Counted from the stretch's first letter, positions 9,663 through 18,545 are shown. The stretch is DNA of 50,948 nucleotides from Thioalkalivibrio nitratireducens (GCA_011390385.1 JAABSN010000002.1:1-50948); one strand, 5' to 3'. A program made the numbers and translations. The notes: a model not told the origin generated them from the sequence alone.

Positions 9663-9965
9663 TCAGCGGATGGGTTCATGCACCGTGACCAGCTTGGTCC
9701 CGTCGGGAAAGGTGGCCTCCACCTGGACCTCGGGAATCATCTCGGGCACCCCCTCCATCACGTCCTCGCGCCGCAGCACTTCGCCACCCAGCGACATCAA
9801 CTCGGCGACGCTGCGGCCATCGCGTGCGCCCTCCATGATCGCGGCCGAGATCAGCGCGATAGCCTCCGGGTAGTTCAGTTTCAGGCCGCGGTCGCGGCGG
9901 CGTTCCGCGACCAGCGCCGCAGTAAACAACAGCAGCTTGTCTTTCTCTCTCGGGGTCAACTCCAT
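9663..9965 (-). CDS. ureA: Urease gamma subunit UreA
   Basis: A 100-residue gamma subunit with the standard start [18 protein letters not shown] and the segments [42 protein letters not shown]. It is the smallest structural subunit of bacterial urease. The ATG at 9965 is 17 bp downstream of the ureD stop. An in-frame start at 10070 would overlap ureD and is not supported. Confidence 0.96.
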   Translation of the reverse strand: MELTPREKDKLLLFTAALVAERRRDRGLKLNYPEAIALISAAIMEGARDGRSVAELMSLGGEVLRREDVMEGVPEMIPEVQVEATFPDGTKLVTVHEPIR

Positions 9966-9982
9966 GTACGGCTCCGGCAGGT

Positions 9983-10912
9983 TCAGGTGGACCAGATACG
10001 CGGCGGGCAGGGTTCCCGCCCAAGTACCAGCGGGCGCAGCAGTCCCCAGGCCTCGATCATCGATTCCCACAACACTTCACCGGCTGCCGCCAGCCAGCGG
10101 CAGACCAGGAGACCGTTAACGGAATGCCCCTGCGATCGTGGGCCCGGCACGGGCAGGAGAGTGCAGCCGAAGGCGACATCGGGCACCTGTCGCAACCGGC
10201 TGCGCAGCGCGACCAGCGTTTCCGCCGTGGCCGGCGCAGCCAGCAGCGTCGCCAGGTAGCCGCGACCCTGCAACCCCCAAACCGCCTTGAGCAGGGGATC
10301 GCTGCCATTCATCCGCAGTCGCTCTCCGAGCAACGGCCGGCCATCGGCGATGACCTGAAGGCTCGAATCACAGAGACCGCTCTCGAAACTGTCGCCACTG
10401 CCCGGGCGACCCAGACCGAGCAGATCCCAGGCCAGAAGGCGCGCGTCACGCGTGAGTTCGAAGCGATTGCGCAACTCGACCCGGGCACCTCCGTGGAGGA
10501 TATTCAATGCGGGAAGCCACTCCAGAGTACCGCCTGCGGCAACGCGGAAGGACTGCCGCTGATGCGCCAGCAAACCGGACGACCGGTAGAACTTGGCCGC
10601 TGCGGGGGTGGTGAGCAGGGCATGGCCGCCGTCCTCCACCGTCACCTCGATATCCAGCCGGTCGCCGCCAACTACGCCCCCGGGTGGATGCAGCAGGTAG
10701 GTGTGGCAGGGCGCGCCCTCGGGGTGAAAGGGGCGTTGCACTCGCAGAGGGCCGGCATGACGCCGATGCCGCAATACCGTGCACTGGGGCCCCGCCTCGA
10801 ACCCGAGTTCCAGCGTCGCATGCCAACCCTGTGTGGCTGGCCGGGATTGCGGCGGCGGCGCCTTGGCACACACTGACGCGAAATGGGAGGTAGGGGACGA
10901 AGACATGACCAT
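9983..10912 (-). CDS. ureD: Urease accessory protein UreD (UreH)
   Basis: A 309-residue accessory protein that scaffolds apo-urease for the UreFG complex. Family segments are present: [69 protein letters not shown] and [13 protein letters not shown]. Two closely spaced ATGs (10912 and 10906) are possible starts and neither has a strong ribosome binding site; a longer in-frame form starting at 11311 is low-complexity and unlikely. It is the first gene of ureDABCEFG. Confidence 0.9.
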   Translation of the reverse strand: MVMSSSPTSHFASVCAKAPPPQSRPATQGWHATLELGFEAGPQCTVLRHRRHAGPLRVQRPFHPEGAPCHTYLLHPPGGVVGGDRLDIEVTVEDGGHALLTTPAAAKFYRSSGLLAHQRQSFRVAAGGTLEWLPALNILHGGARVELRNRFELTRDARLLAWDLLGLGRPGSGDSFESGLCDSSLQVIADGRPLLGERLRMNGSDPLLKAVWGLQGRGYLATLLAAPATAETLVALRSRLRQVPDVAFGCTLLPVPGPRSQGHSVNGLLVCRWLAAAGEVLWESMIEAWGLLRPLVLGREPCPPRIWST

Positions 10913-11530
10913 CGGGGAAGCAGGAATCGGGCCATGCGCGGAGCTCAGTCCCGGATGGCTTCTAACAGACACGCCAGCGCTGTGTCGGGAAAATTCGAAA
11001 CAGGTGGCTATTCCTGCACTGGCCGGACCTGGTGCATCCACGTCTGACGGTACTCCATGGGCACCGAACTCCGCGCACGACCCGGAAGGGCATGGGTGAC
11101 CCGATAACCGGAGCAGCCAACGGTCCTCAGCCAGTTCGTGATGCGCCGCCCGCCCCGTTAAAGGGCACGTCATGCACCATTTCGGGGATAAGCGGAAACA
11201 GGCGGGACGATATCCGTCCCGCGTGAACACGGGTCGCAATCTCCCGCACCAAGCGATGCGTGCATTCCAGCCCGGGGTGCCCGGTGGCATACGAATACGC
11301 CCGGCCCACACCTAGCCGATTGCGCACCACCGGAAATTCCGGGGAGCGGCCGGTTTGCGCAACCCCGTGCCGCCGGGATGTGTCGGGCCAAGGGGCGAAT
11401 ACACGGAGGTGCCATACCGGCCGAGATCCACTCACACCGGTCTTGTCTGGTCATCCGCTTTCAGGCAACCTGAGCCTGTGCCTGCCGCGCCCCAGGAGGG
11501 GTCGCGCGACAGCCACCGTTGGAGAGACTC
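10913..11530. other. Intergenic region upstream of ureD
   Basis: About 620 bp between the divergent ureD and cytosine deaminase genes. It should hold the promoters of both, but I cannot pick a convincing -35/-10 pair. The only structured content I see is a short stretch near 11222-11275 resembling the 3' end of ppsR, described separately. Open frames here overlap in several frames, lack ribosome binding sites and look spurious. Confidence 0.5.
11222..11275 (-). pseudogene. Possible remnant of a ppsR 3' end
   Basis: Read on the minus strand this encodes LECTHRLVREIATRVHA, against [17 protein letters not shown] at the C terminus of PpsR in this window (18941-19000). The DNA match is about 42 of 52 bases by eye, in the same reading frame. 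Sequence on either side does not match PpsR convincingly. It may be a decayed duplicate fragment or a chance match; there is no ribosome binding site or intact gene. Confidence 0.3.
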
Positions 11531-11968
11531 ATGGATCCGTTTCTGCTGGCAGCGATCGAGGAAGCCGAAGCCGGCCTTGCGGAGGGCGGTATCCCGATCG
11601 GCTCGGTCCTGGTTCACGACGGAACGATCGTCAGTCGTGGCCGCAATCGTCGGGTCCAGCAGGGCAGCAGTATTCTGCACGGCGAGATGGATGCCATCGA
11701 GAACGCCGGACGTCGCGCGGCGTCCTTTTACCGGGAGTGCACGCTCTACACCACGTTATCACCCTGCCCGATGTGCAGCGGAGCCATCCGCCTGTACGGC
11801 GTCCCCCGCGTGGTCGTCGGCGAGAACCAGACGTTTGCTGGCGAGGAACAATGGCTGCGGGAGCACGGCGTGGACGTTTGTGTCGAGAATGATGCCCGCT
11901 GTATCGCGCTCATGCGCCAGTTTATCCGCGAACAACCACAGGTGTGGAATGAAGATATCGGTGAATGA
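11531..11968 (+). CDS. Cytosine deaminase, fungal (FCY1-like) type
   Basis: A 145-residue member of the cytidine-deaminase fold. Zinc ligands and the catalytic acid are H50-x-E52 and C79-x-x-C82 (LHGEMDA, SPCPMC), with the same 29-residue spacing as in yeast FCY1. Similarity to FCY1 continues through YGVPRVVVGEN and to the end, where it closes with EDIGE like the yeast enzyme. The likely reaction is cytosine to uracil plus ammonia in the cytosol, which suits the neighbouring urease block. GGAGAG lies 4 bases before ATG 11531. The gene overlaps the next one by 20 bp. Nucleoside or other heterocycle substrates are possible. Confidence 0.85.
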   Translation: MDPFLLAAIEEAEAGLAEGGIPIGSVLVHDGTIVSRGRNRRVQQGSSILHGEMDAIENAGRRAASFYRECTLYTTLSPCPMCSGAIRLYGVPRVVVGENQTFAGEEQWLREHGVDVCVENDARCIALMRQFIREQPQVWNEDIGE

Positions 11969-12434
11969 CCCAGGGCGTGCACCAAACCGCGGCTACACCA
12001 GTGCCAGAAGGATGCTCGCTGCGCTGATCCTCATGGTCATGTCGGGAATTGCTGCGAGTGGCGCAGCAGCACAAGCACTGGTGGAAAGCCTTGCCCGGTC
12101 CACGACCAGCTGGGAAGGTTCCCTGCTCCCCGCCTATCCGACGGGTCAACCCGAGGTTCAGATCCTCAGGATCACCATTCCTCCTCGAACCACGCTCCCG
12201 ATACACAAGCATCCCGTGATCAATGCAGGATATATGCTCGAGGGAGCACTCACCGTGGTCACGGAGCGTGGAGAACGCCTGGAACTGGTCGCCGGTGATA
12301 CGATCATCGAAGTGGTCGACCTCTGGCACCATGGCAGGAACGACACTTCCGAGCCGGCTGTCATTCTGGTGTTCTACGCGGGTCTGGAGGGGATGCCTCT
12401 GAGCCTCTCGGAACACGAAGCTCACCCCCACTGA
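11949..12434 (+). CDS. Secreted cupin-domain protein
   Basis: A 161-residue protein with an N-terminal signal peptide (LAALILMVMSGIAASGAAAQA, cleavage after AQA likely) and one small beta-barrel cupin domain. Metal-binding features are PIHKHPVINAGYMLEG (cupin motif 1 with HxH) and DLWHHGRND (motif 2 region). Likely periplasmic; no substrate can be assigned. The ATG at 11949 overlaps the deaminase gene by 20 bp; a later start at 12012 would still keep the signal peptide. Confidence 0.75.
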   Translation: MKISVNDPGRAPNRGYTSARRMLAALILMVMSGIAASGAAAQALVESLARSTTSWEGSLLPAYPTGQPEVQILRITIPPRTTLPIHKHPVINAGYMLEGALTVVTERGERLELVAGDTIIEVVDLWHHGRNDTSEPAVILVFYAGLEGMPLSLSEHEAHPH

Positions 12435-12547
12435 CTGTCATGGCGCCGATAGCCACCTCCGGTAACGAAGGGTGCAGGGTGTCGATCAGTGCTGCGAATC
12501 GCACCCATCAAGCCCCGGGGCCCTGGAGGCCAGACTTGGCGTGGTAT

Positions 12548-12584
12548 CGGTGCGGTTCGGCTTGCGCCTCACGGCACCCTACGG
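12548..12584 (+). repeat. Dispersed intergenic repeat, copy A
   Basis: A 37-bp sequence of the form CGGTGCGGTTCGGCTT...CACGGCACCCT.CGG. The reverse complement of 36912-36947 is identical apart from one inserted base and one substitution. It sits in the 282-bp gap between the cupin gene and the next lipoprotein gene and encodes nothing recognisable. Confidence 0.75.
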
Positions 12585-12716
12585 GGGGATTGACCCGTAG
12601 AACGCATGATGGCACCGCGGCACGCGCGGGTACCGTGGATTCCCGGGCAGCCAATCAGTGTCCGCTCGTGAGACCGACAACACCATAAAGGTCACTACCT
12701 TCCAAAGGAGTCCACG

Positions 12717-14204
12717 ATGTCGAAACGCCTGTCGCTGTTCCCGGTATTATCTGCGCTGTTGCTTGCCGGATGCCTGTCCACAGAGTCCCCCGAGTCCGAC
12801 ACTGGTGGAGAAACCCGGTCCGTGGGACCGGAAACCCTGACCATCCTGACCGAGGACTATCCGCCCCTGAGCTTTCTGCAGGATGGGATGCTGACCGGTC
12901 AGGCGACGGAGGTCGTCCGGGCCTTGCTGGCCGAAACCGGCGAAGACGCGGTGCTACGGCTCGTGCCCTGGGAAGAGGGGCTGGATGCAGTGTTGAACGA
13001 TCCCGCGACCGCACTCTTCAGTACGGCCATGACCCCCGAGCGGAAGGAGAGGCTTCAATGGGTCGGCCCCATCGGAGCACTCGATACCCGTTTGTATGCG
13101 CGTGCCGGCGAATCCCTGTCGATTGGCAGCCTCGCGGACGCGCGCCAGGCCGGGCCAATCGCCACTGTGAGTGGCTATTATGGCGAACAAGTCCTCGCAA
13201 GCCGCGGGTTCACCAATACGGTGTCCTATCCGGATGAGGATGCAGCCATCGTCAGTCTTCTCGATGGTTCATCAACGCTGTTGGTCAGTAATGACACAGC
13301 CCTTCCGGATCTGCTGGCGCGAATCGATGCCGGAATGGATGCCGTGGAGCCCGTGTTCACGCTGTCGATCAACCCGACCTATCTTGCGTTCTCACCGCTG
13401 GTTCCCGAAGAACGGGTGACGCGATGGCAGAACGCACTCGATCGGTTGAAGCGGGACGGTCGGTTCGAGCAGATCTACAACCAATGGCTGTCGCATGGCG
13501 TGGCCCCCGGTGTACTGCTGATGGTGACCGAGGACTATCCGCCCCTCACCTACATGGAGGATGGGAAAGTCACCGGCATCGTCACCGAGGTGCTGTTGGA
13601 AATCACCGAACGCCTCGGAATCGCTGAACCGATCCGCATGACCCACTGGAACAACGCCTACAACCTGGCCCTGCTGCACCCGAACGTCGTCCTTTTCAGT
13701 ATAGAGCGTACCGAGGAACGCGAAGACCGCTTTCACTGGGTGGGTCCGGTCGGCAGCAACCGGGCAATCCTTTACGGGCGCGCAAACACCGATTACGCCG
13801 TCGAAAGCCTCGCGGATGCACGTGCCGTAAACACCATTGCCACGACCACCGACTGGTTTACGGAACAGTATCTGCAGGAAGCCGGCTTCACCAACCTGGT
13901 GAGCCGGCCGACCCCGGCCGCGAGTGTCCAACTGCTGATGGACGGCGCTGCCGACCTGACAATCCTGACCGATAGCACGGCACCTCGAATCGTGGCCGAA
14001 TCCGGTTACCACATGCACGACCTGCAGCCGTTGCTGACCGTACTCGAAACGGATTACTACATCGCCCTGTCTCGCGGAACACCCGGCGCGATCGTACGCG
14101 AATGGCAGACGACGCTGGAGGGCCTCAAGGCAGACGGAACGATCGCACGGATCCATGAACGCTATTCGAAGGCCGCGCCGAATCAACAGCCCGAAGCCCG
14201 GTAA
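12717..14204 (+). CDS. Lipoprotein with two tandem solute-binding (SBP_bac_3) domains
   Basis: A 495-residue protein with a lipobox ending LLAGC, so Cys19 is the lipidation site. Two periplasmic amino-acid-binding-type domains follow, about residues 40-255 and 268-485. They are clear internal duplicates: LTEDYPPLSFLQDG and VTEDYPPLTYMEDG open them, and each has an RFHWVGPVG/RLQWVGPIG segment and an ESLADAR/GSLADAR segment. No permease or ATPase gene is adjacent, so it may be an orphan binding or sensory lipoprotein rather than a transporter component. AAAGGAG lies just before the ATG. A possible terminator follows at 14340. Confidence 0.85.
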   Translation: MSKRLSLFPVLSALLLAGCLSTESPESDTGGETRSVGPETLTILTEDYPPLSFLQDGMLTGQATEVVRALLAETGEDAVLRLVPWEEGLDAVLNDPATALFSTAMTPERKERLQWVGPIGALDTRLYARAGESLSIGSLADARQAGPIATVSGYYGEQVLASRGFTNTVSYPDEDAAIVSLLDGSSTLLVSNDTALPDLLARIDAGMDAVEPVFTLSINPTYLAFSPLVPEERVTRWQNALDRLKRDGRFEQIYNQWLSHGVAPGVLLMVTEDYPPLTYMEDGKVTGIVTEVLLEITERLGIAEPIRMTHWNNAYNLALLHPNVVLFSIERTEEREDRFHWVGPVGSNRAILYGRANTDYAVESLADARAVNTIATTTDWFTEQYLQEAGFTNLVSRPTPAASVQLLMDGAADLTILTDSTAPRIVAESGYHMHDLQPLLTVLETDYYIALSRGTPGAIVREWQTTLEGLKADGTIARIHERYSKAAPNQQPEAR

Positions 14205-14547
14205 TGGCAGCCTGTCGGGGCTACGCGCATTGGGAACCGTTCAAGCAGGGGTTGCCACGCCGAATCCGGCGCACAGCGACTACTCGGCCCGGATGACGTC
14301 ACCCGCTGCCGCACCCGGGGGAAACGGCACGCATCGGGAGCGCGCCTGACCCGAAAGGCGCGCGCCTTTCGCCAGGAACGTCTACACTCGGCATCAGGAG
14401 AGAGTTTCCGGAAAAGGAGCCCTGTCACCCCAAGGCGACCGGCCCAGCGGCGCTCGACCCGACAACGTCCGAAGTCCTTCAGAATGCCGGACCCGAACAG
14501 ACCCCCGTCGGTGGACAACGAGGTTGCACGCCCATGGAGGAACCTTG
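14205..14547. other. Intergenic region before the rhodanese gene
   Basis: About 340 bp with no supported gene. It contains the hairpin at 14340-14363 and the ribosome binding site GGAGGA at 14536. I see no strong promoter. Confidence 0.5.
14340..14363 (+). terminator. Candidate terminator hairpin
   Basis: Perfect 8-bp arms GCGCGCCT and AGGCGCGC around an 8-nt loop, 136 bp downstream of the double-SBP lipoprotein gene. The following GCCTTTCG has only a short T run, so it is a weak candidate for an intrinsic terminator. Confidence 0.3.
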
Positions 14548-15075
14548 ATGCGGAGGGCAGCTCGTGGTGTGCGTTTGGCGGAAAGACCCGCTCTGATGAC
14601 TCGCCTTGCCTGCAATCGCTGGCCCTTGACGGTGTCTCTGCTCAGCGTTTTTCTATACACGTTGCCGGTGCACTCTCTCGAGAATCGATCGGCTGCGGCA
14701 CTACCTTACCTGGCACCCGAGCACGTCCAGGGGGCGACGACGATCAATGCCGATGAGGCCTGGCTGCTTTTCCGTTCCGGGATGATGTTCGTCGATGTCC
14801 GCTTGCCCGCCGATTACATGGCGGGTCGTGTTCCCGAGGCGCACTCCCTCACGATCATGCGCGATCCCGACCATCCGGGTGATTCCTTTCAGCGCGATCG
14901 TCTGCTGGATATAGCCGGCGCGCTGGACACCCCGATGGTCATCTATTGCAATGAACGTGATTGCTGGCGCTCCGAGGCCGCGATCACGCGCGCGCGTGAA
15001 TGGGGCTTCACAAACCTTTATTTCTTCCCGGGAGGCTTTCCGGAATGGGTTGCAAGCGGATACCCGTTCGAATGA
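14548..15075 (+). CDS. Periplasmic rhodanese-like protein with CNERDCW active loop
   Basis: A 175-residue protein with an N-terminal export signal (hydrophobic LTVSLLSVFLYTLPVHS) and one rhodanese domain from about residue 62 on: FVDVRLPADYMAGRVPEAHS, then the active loop starting at C134 (YCNERDCWRS) and FFPGGFPEWVASGYP. The second cysteine C139 followed by Trp recalls the Cys-Cys-Trp rhodanese-like proteins linked to periplasmic PQQ-dependent catabolism, but the spacing differs and no such genes are nearby. GGAGGA precedes ATG 14548. The next gene starts 22 bp downstream, so the two may form an operon. Confidence 0.8.
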   Translation: MRRAARGVRLAERPALMTRLACNRWPLTVSLLSVFLYTLPVHSLENRSAAALPYLAPEHVQGATTINADEAWLLFRSGMMFVDVRLPADYMAGRVPEAHSLTIMRDPDHPGDSFQRDRLLDIAGALDTPMVIYCNERDCWRSEAAITRAREWGFTNLYFFPGGFPEWVASGYPFE

Positions 15076-15097
15076 CGCGCCGCAAGCGGGGGCACTG

Positions 15098-17503
15098 ATG
15101 GCAAGGTTCGGAAGGGCGCGTTTCCGCTTGCAGTCGGTGCTGATCCTGGCGATGGCCCTGGCGTTCGTGTTGTCGACGCTGACCGTCGCGTTAGGCACGT
15201 TCTACGCGATGGCTGAGGCGGAGCAGCGCATGGAGGAACAGGCGATGGAGGGGCATTCCGCGGTATGGCGGCAGACACTCGCAGCCGAATTCCAGCGACT
15301 TCGCGGCGAGGTCACAGGAATCACCCGCGATGCACTTCTGATCGAAGCCCTGGCGACGGCGATCGACGTACGTCCCTTTGCAGCGCCAAAGTACAACCGG
15401 CTGGGTGCGACCGGCGTCGTGGACCGCCTTGTCGTCATGGACGACAGCGGTCAGATTGTGTTCGATTCCCACCCTGTTTCCGGCCAGACCTCCCTCCCGA
15501 TCGGGCAGTCCAGCCTGGACAACGGACGTTTCCAGCAGGGCGTCCATCATACCGCCAGCGGAACCCATTATGCTGCGCTCGCGGTGCCCCTCTACCGGAG
15601 TGGCAGCCCGGTCGGCTCCGTCGTGTTGCTCAAGGACTTGACGACCGATGCATTGAATTCGCTCGCCGGGGCCACTGGCGCGAAAATTGCCCTTCTGGAC
15701 AGCGCAGGTATCCGTTCAACCACCACCCCTGACATGCAGAATTACCCCATCGGAGAGGTCAACGAGCAGGTCAGCGCGCATCGGCTTTCCGTGGACGGCG
15801 GGCACCGGTTGATGGTCCATCTGCCAGTCATACCGTTTGGTGCCGACAACCCGACTGCCAACGTCTTGGTGGTGCAGGACATTACCGATTCGGTGGCGGC
15901 CCAGCGACTCATCAATACCGCGATGCTGGTTGCCGCAGTGCTGGTCCTGACCCTGATCGCGGGCGCGCTTTATCTCGGATTGAGAGGCGTTCTCCAGCCA
16001 CTGCGCAAGGCGGTCGAGACATTGGACGATGTCGGTCAGGGCCGTTTCGACTCCGACATCCGTCCGGACTCGCCCATCCTCGAAATCGCCACTCTGCAGC
16101 AGTCTGCCCAGGTCATGGTGCGCCGACTGCGCCGGATGCTGGAGGTCGAGGAGAATGCCCGGTTGGCGTTTCGGGACTCGCTCACCCAACTCCCCAACCG
16201 CCGCCTCCTGCTGGAACGGCTTGGCCATGTTGTGGATGCGATCAGGGGATCGGATGCGAACGCCGCGCTGATCCTGATCGACCTCGACCATTTCAAGATC
16301 CTCAATGATACCCGGGGACATTCCATTGGAGACCGCCTGCTCATCATCATCGGAGAACGCCTGAGCGCAACGATACGCCCTTGTGACACGTTGGCGCGAC
16401 TGGGCGGCGACGAGTTCGTGATACTGCTGGAACGGTTGAACGCTGATCGTGAACAGGCTCGGGCGGAGGCCCGGAAGTTCGCCGAGGTCCTCATGCAGCG
16501 GATCGGCAAACCCGTGCCACTGGGCGAAATCGAACATGTGGTCTCGGCCAGCATCGGAATCACCCTTTTCCCGCAGGCGGACGACTCGGCCGAGGAACTT
16601 CTGAAGCAGGTCGACTTCGCCATGTATCAGGCCAAGCATCAGGGGCGCGACGGCATTCGCTTCTACGACCCGGAATTGCAATCCCAACTCCAGCGTCAGG
16701 CGGATCTGGAACGGCATTTGCGGCGCGCCCTGCTCGGCAACATGCTCGAGCTTCATCTGCAACCGCAGGTGGATGCCGCTGGCCGGATCTACGGCGCCGA
16801 GGCCTTGATGCGCTGGCCCGGTCCCGACGGCACGTATACGGAGCCGAGCGAGTTCATCCGAGTGGCCGAACTGACCGGGCAGGTGGTGACACTCGGCCAG
16901 TTCGCAATGCTGCAGGCCTGTCGGACACTGAGGCACTGGTCCGGCGTGCCGGCACTCATGAATCTCAGTATCGCGGTGAACTGCTCCGCCGAACACATCA
17001 GCCAGCCATCATTCCTGGAGAAACTGGATGCCATCCTGGCAGAAACCGGCGCCCCGGCCGAACGCTTGCACATCGAACTGACCGAGAGTGTGATGGTGGA
17101 CTACAGTGAGACCCTGATGACCAATCTTGCCGGCCTTCGCGCGCGTGGAATCGGGTTGGCAATGGACGATTTCGGCACCGGATACTCGTCGCTATCGTAC
17201 CTGAAGCAGTTGCCACTGGACTGGTTGAAGATCGATCGTTCGTTCGTCGCCGACATCGAGCAGAGTCCCGATGACGCCAGCATCGTGCAAACGATCATTG
17301 CCATTGCAAGCTTGATGGGCCTGGGCGTGATCGCCGAAGGGGTAGAGACTGCGGCCCAGCGGGAATTCCTTGTCCGGCATGGCTGCCAGCGCTTTCAGGG
17401 ATACTTCTTCCACGACCCAATGCCCGTTGATGCTTTCGAAAGCCTCGTTGTCGATGTCACCGTGGGTCAACGATCCTCCCTCGCTACCGGGAGCGAGGAG
17501 TAG
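15098..17503 (+). CDS. Membrane-bound GGDEF-EAL cyclic-di-GMP protein
   Basis: An 801-residue inner-membrane protein. Order: transmembrane helix about 12-34, periplasmic sensor region about 35-270, second helix about 273-298, HAMP linker, GGDEF domain and EAL domain. The cyclase signature is intact (GGDEF at 436-440), as is the inhibitory I-site RPCD at 427-430. The phosphodiesterase motif EAL is at 568-570, followed by NCSAEH, ELTESVM, MDDFGTGYSS, KIDRSFV and IAEGVET. Both activities are therefore possible on sequence. The ATG at 15098 lies just after the rhodanese stop; an in-frame extension upstream to 14951 lies inside the rhodanese gene and is rejected. Ligand of the sensor region is unknown. 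Confidence 0.92.
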   Translation: MARFGRARFRLQSVLILAMALAFVLSTLTVALGTFYAMAEAEQRMEEQAMEGHSAVWRQTLAAEFQRLRGEVTGITRDALLIEALATAIDVRPFAAPKYNRLGATGVVDRLVVMDDSGQIVFDSHPVSGQTSLPIGQSSLDNGRFQQGVHHTASGTHYAALAVPLYRSGSPVGSVVLLKDLTTDALNSLAGATGAKIALLDSAGIRSTTTPDMQNYPIGEVNEQVSAHRLSVDGGHRLMVHLPVIPFGADNPTANVLVVQDITDSVAAQRLINTAMLVAAVLVLTLIAGALYLGLRGVLQPLRKAVETLDDVGQGRFDSDIRPDSPILEIATLQQSAQVMVRRLRRMLEVEENARLAFRDSLTQLPNRRLLLERLGHVVDAIRGSDANAALILIDLDHFKILNDTRGHSIGDRLLIIIGERLSATIRPCDTLARLGGDEFVILLERLNADREQARAEARKFAEVLMQRIGKPVPLGEIEHVVSASIGITLFPQADDSAEELLKQVDFAMYQAKHQGRDGIRFYDPELQSQLQRQADLERHLRRALLGNMLELHLQPQVDAAGRIYGAEALMRWPGPDGTYTEPSEFIRVAELTGQVVTLGQFAMLQACRTLRHWSGVPALMNLSIAVNCSAEHISQPSFLEKLDAILAETGAPAERLHIELTESVMVDYSETLMTNLAGLRARGIGLAMDDFGTGYSSLSYLKQLPLDWLKIDRSFVADIEQSPDDASIVQTIIAIASLMGLGVIAEGVETAAQREFLVRHGCQRFQGYFFHDPMPVDAFESLVVDVTVGQRSSLATGSEE

Positions 17504-17578
17504 GGAATACGGAACGCGTCTACAGCGCTCTTGCTCCAGCGGATACGACACCCGACGTTTCGAAGACCATTCTGCCCA

Positions 17579-18103
17579 TCATCCGCCGGTCAGAACCGCG
17601 CCCGCGGCAAGCACGATGATCACGGCGAGTGCGATCGCTCCGATCACGCGAGACCCCCGTATTCTGTTGTGCCGCACTTCGAAACCACCTTCCTCGTCCC
17701 AGAAGGTCCTGCCATTCGCGGACAGCCCGTAGTGCTGCGCCGCCATCAACAGCTGGCCGATAACGGGCGAACCGGCACCCAGTCCCTTGGCCCAGACCAT
17801 GTCCGAGCGCCGCAGGGCCTGCTGGAAGGAAAGCAGCGAACCATCGGGATTGACAACCCGAATACCGAAAACCCATTTCCCCGGGGTCGTTGCCAGTCGG
17901 CTGATCAGGACGGGCTCGATCAGAAGATCGACGAACAGCGCAGCCATCCCGAACAGCATCACCCCCAGCAACGTGATCTGCTCTGGCGTCAACCAGAACC
18001 ACCAGGCCGCTCCGACCGGGACAGCGCCCAGAAGCACATCGAACGATCGCGCCCAGAGACGGACCCAAGGATGCACGTCCGACGTACTCGTGTTCCTCGC
18101 CAT
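17579..18103 (-). CDS. RDD family membrane protein
   Basis: A 174-residue protein with the RDD domain: RLWARSFDVLLG at the start (the R..D pattern), two hydrophobic helices (VPVGAAWWFWL, ITLLGVMLFGMAALFVDLLI), then the conserved TTPGKWVFGIRVVNPDG and a C-terminal helix (VIGAIALAVIIVLAAGAV). RDD proteins are small integral membrane proteins, some acting as ion antiporters; most are uncharacterised. ATG 18103 is chosen over an upstream in-frame codon at 18205 because the extension overlaps the neighbouring gene and lacks a ribosome binding site. It ends 75 bp from the convergent GGDEF-EAL gene. Confidence 0.85.
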   Translation of the reverse strand: MARNTSTSDVHPWVRLWARSFDVLLGAVPVGAAWWFWLTPEQITLLGVMLFGMAALFVDLLIEPVLISRLATTPGKWVFGIRVVNPDGSLLSFQQALRRSDMVWAKGLGAGSPVIGQLLMAAQHYGLSANGRTFWDEEGGFEVRHNRIRGSRVIGAIALAVIIVLAAGAVLTGG

Positions 18104-18134
18104 CTTCACTGAACTCCTGTATGTGCTGCGGAAC

Positions 18135-18545
18135 TCAGCGCGCGGCGAGTTCGGCGTCGATCGCCCGTTCAGCCTCCAGCCAGTAAGCATGGTTGTCACC
18201 GACAAAGCCGTTGCGCTCGGCGATGAAATAGGCAGCGTCCTGGATCATTCGGTACCGCTGTTCGGGAGTCACCGCGGCAGCAGCGGATTTCTTACGCTGC
18301 GCTGACGCTGGGCGGGAAACCGCCCTGGCCGGCGCTTTCTTTGGAACCGAGGCTTTCTTCACGGCAGACTCGCCCGCAGCCTTGGCCTTCTTGGCCGTCT
18401 TTGCAGTTCTTGCCGAACCCGAAGCTGCGGCTTTCACGGGCGCAGCGGGCTTTGCGGCTGCTGTCGTTGCGGGTGCCGTGGACGCCTTCGGCGCCTTGGG
18501 ATCAACGGTCTTGTCCGTCGCGTTCTTTTTCGGTTTCTTGGCCAT
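18135..18545 (-). CDS. Lys/Ala-rich protein with C-terminal DUF2934 domain
   Basis: A 136-residue protein in two parts. Residues 1 to about 95 are almost entirely Lys, Ala, Pro, Thr and Ser (KKPKKNATDK, KTAKKAKAAG), like histone H1-type tails. Residues 97-136 form a DUF2934 motif (RYRMIQDAAYFIAERNGF, YWLEAERAID), a short helix-loop-helix of unknown function common in proteobacteria. The tail suggests binding to nucleic acid, but this is inference. GGGGG sits 8 bases before ATG 18545; a second ATG six bases upstream is an alternative start. Confidence 0.75.
   Translation of the reverse strand: MAKKPKKNATDKTVDPKAPKASTAPATTAAAKPAAPVKAAASGSARTAKTAKKAKAAGESAVKKASVPKKAPARAVSRPASAQRKKSAAAAVTPEQRYRMIQDAAYFIAERNGFVGDNHAYWLEAERAIDAELAAR

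Noticed and set aside
14951..15097. Upstream in-frame extension of the GGDEF-EAL gene
   Set aside because: Lies inside the rhodanese gene and precedes the natural first transmembrane helix.
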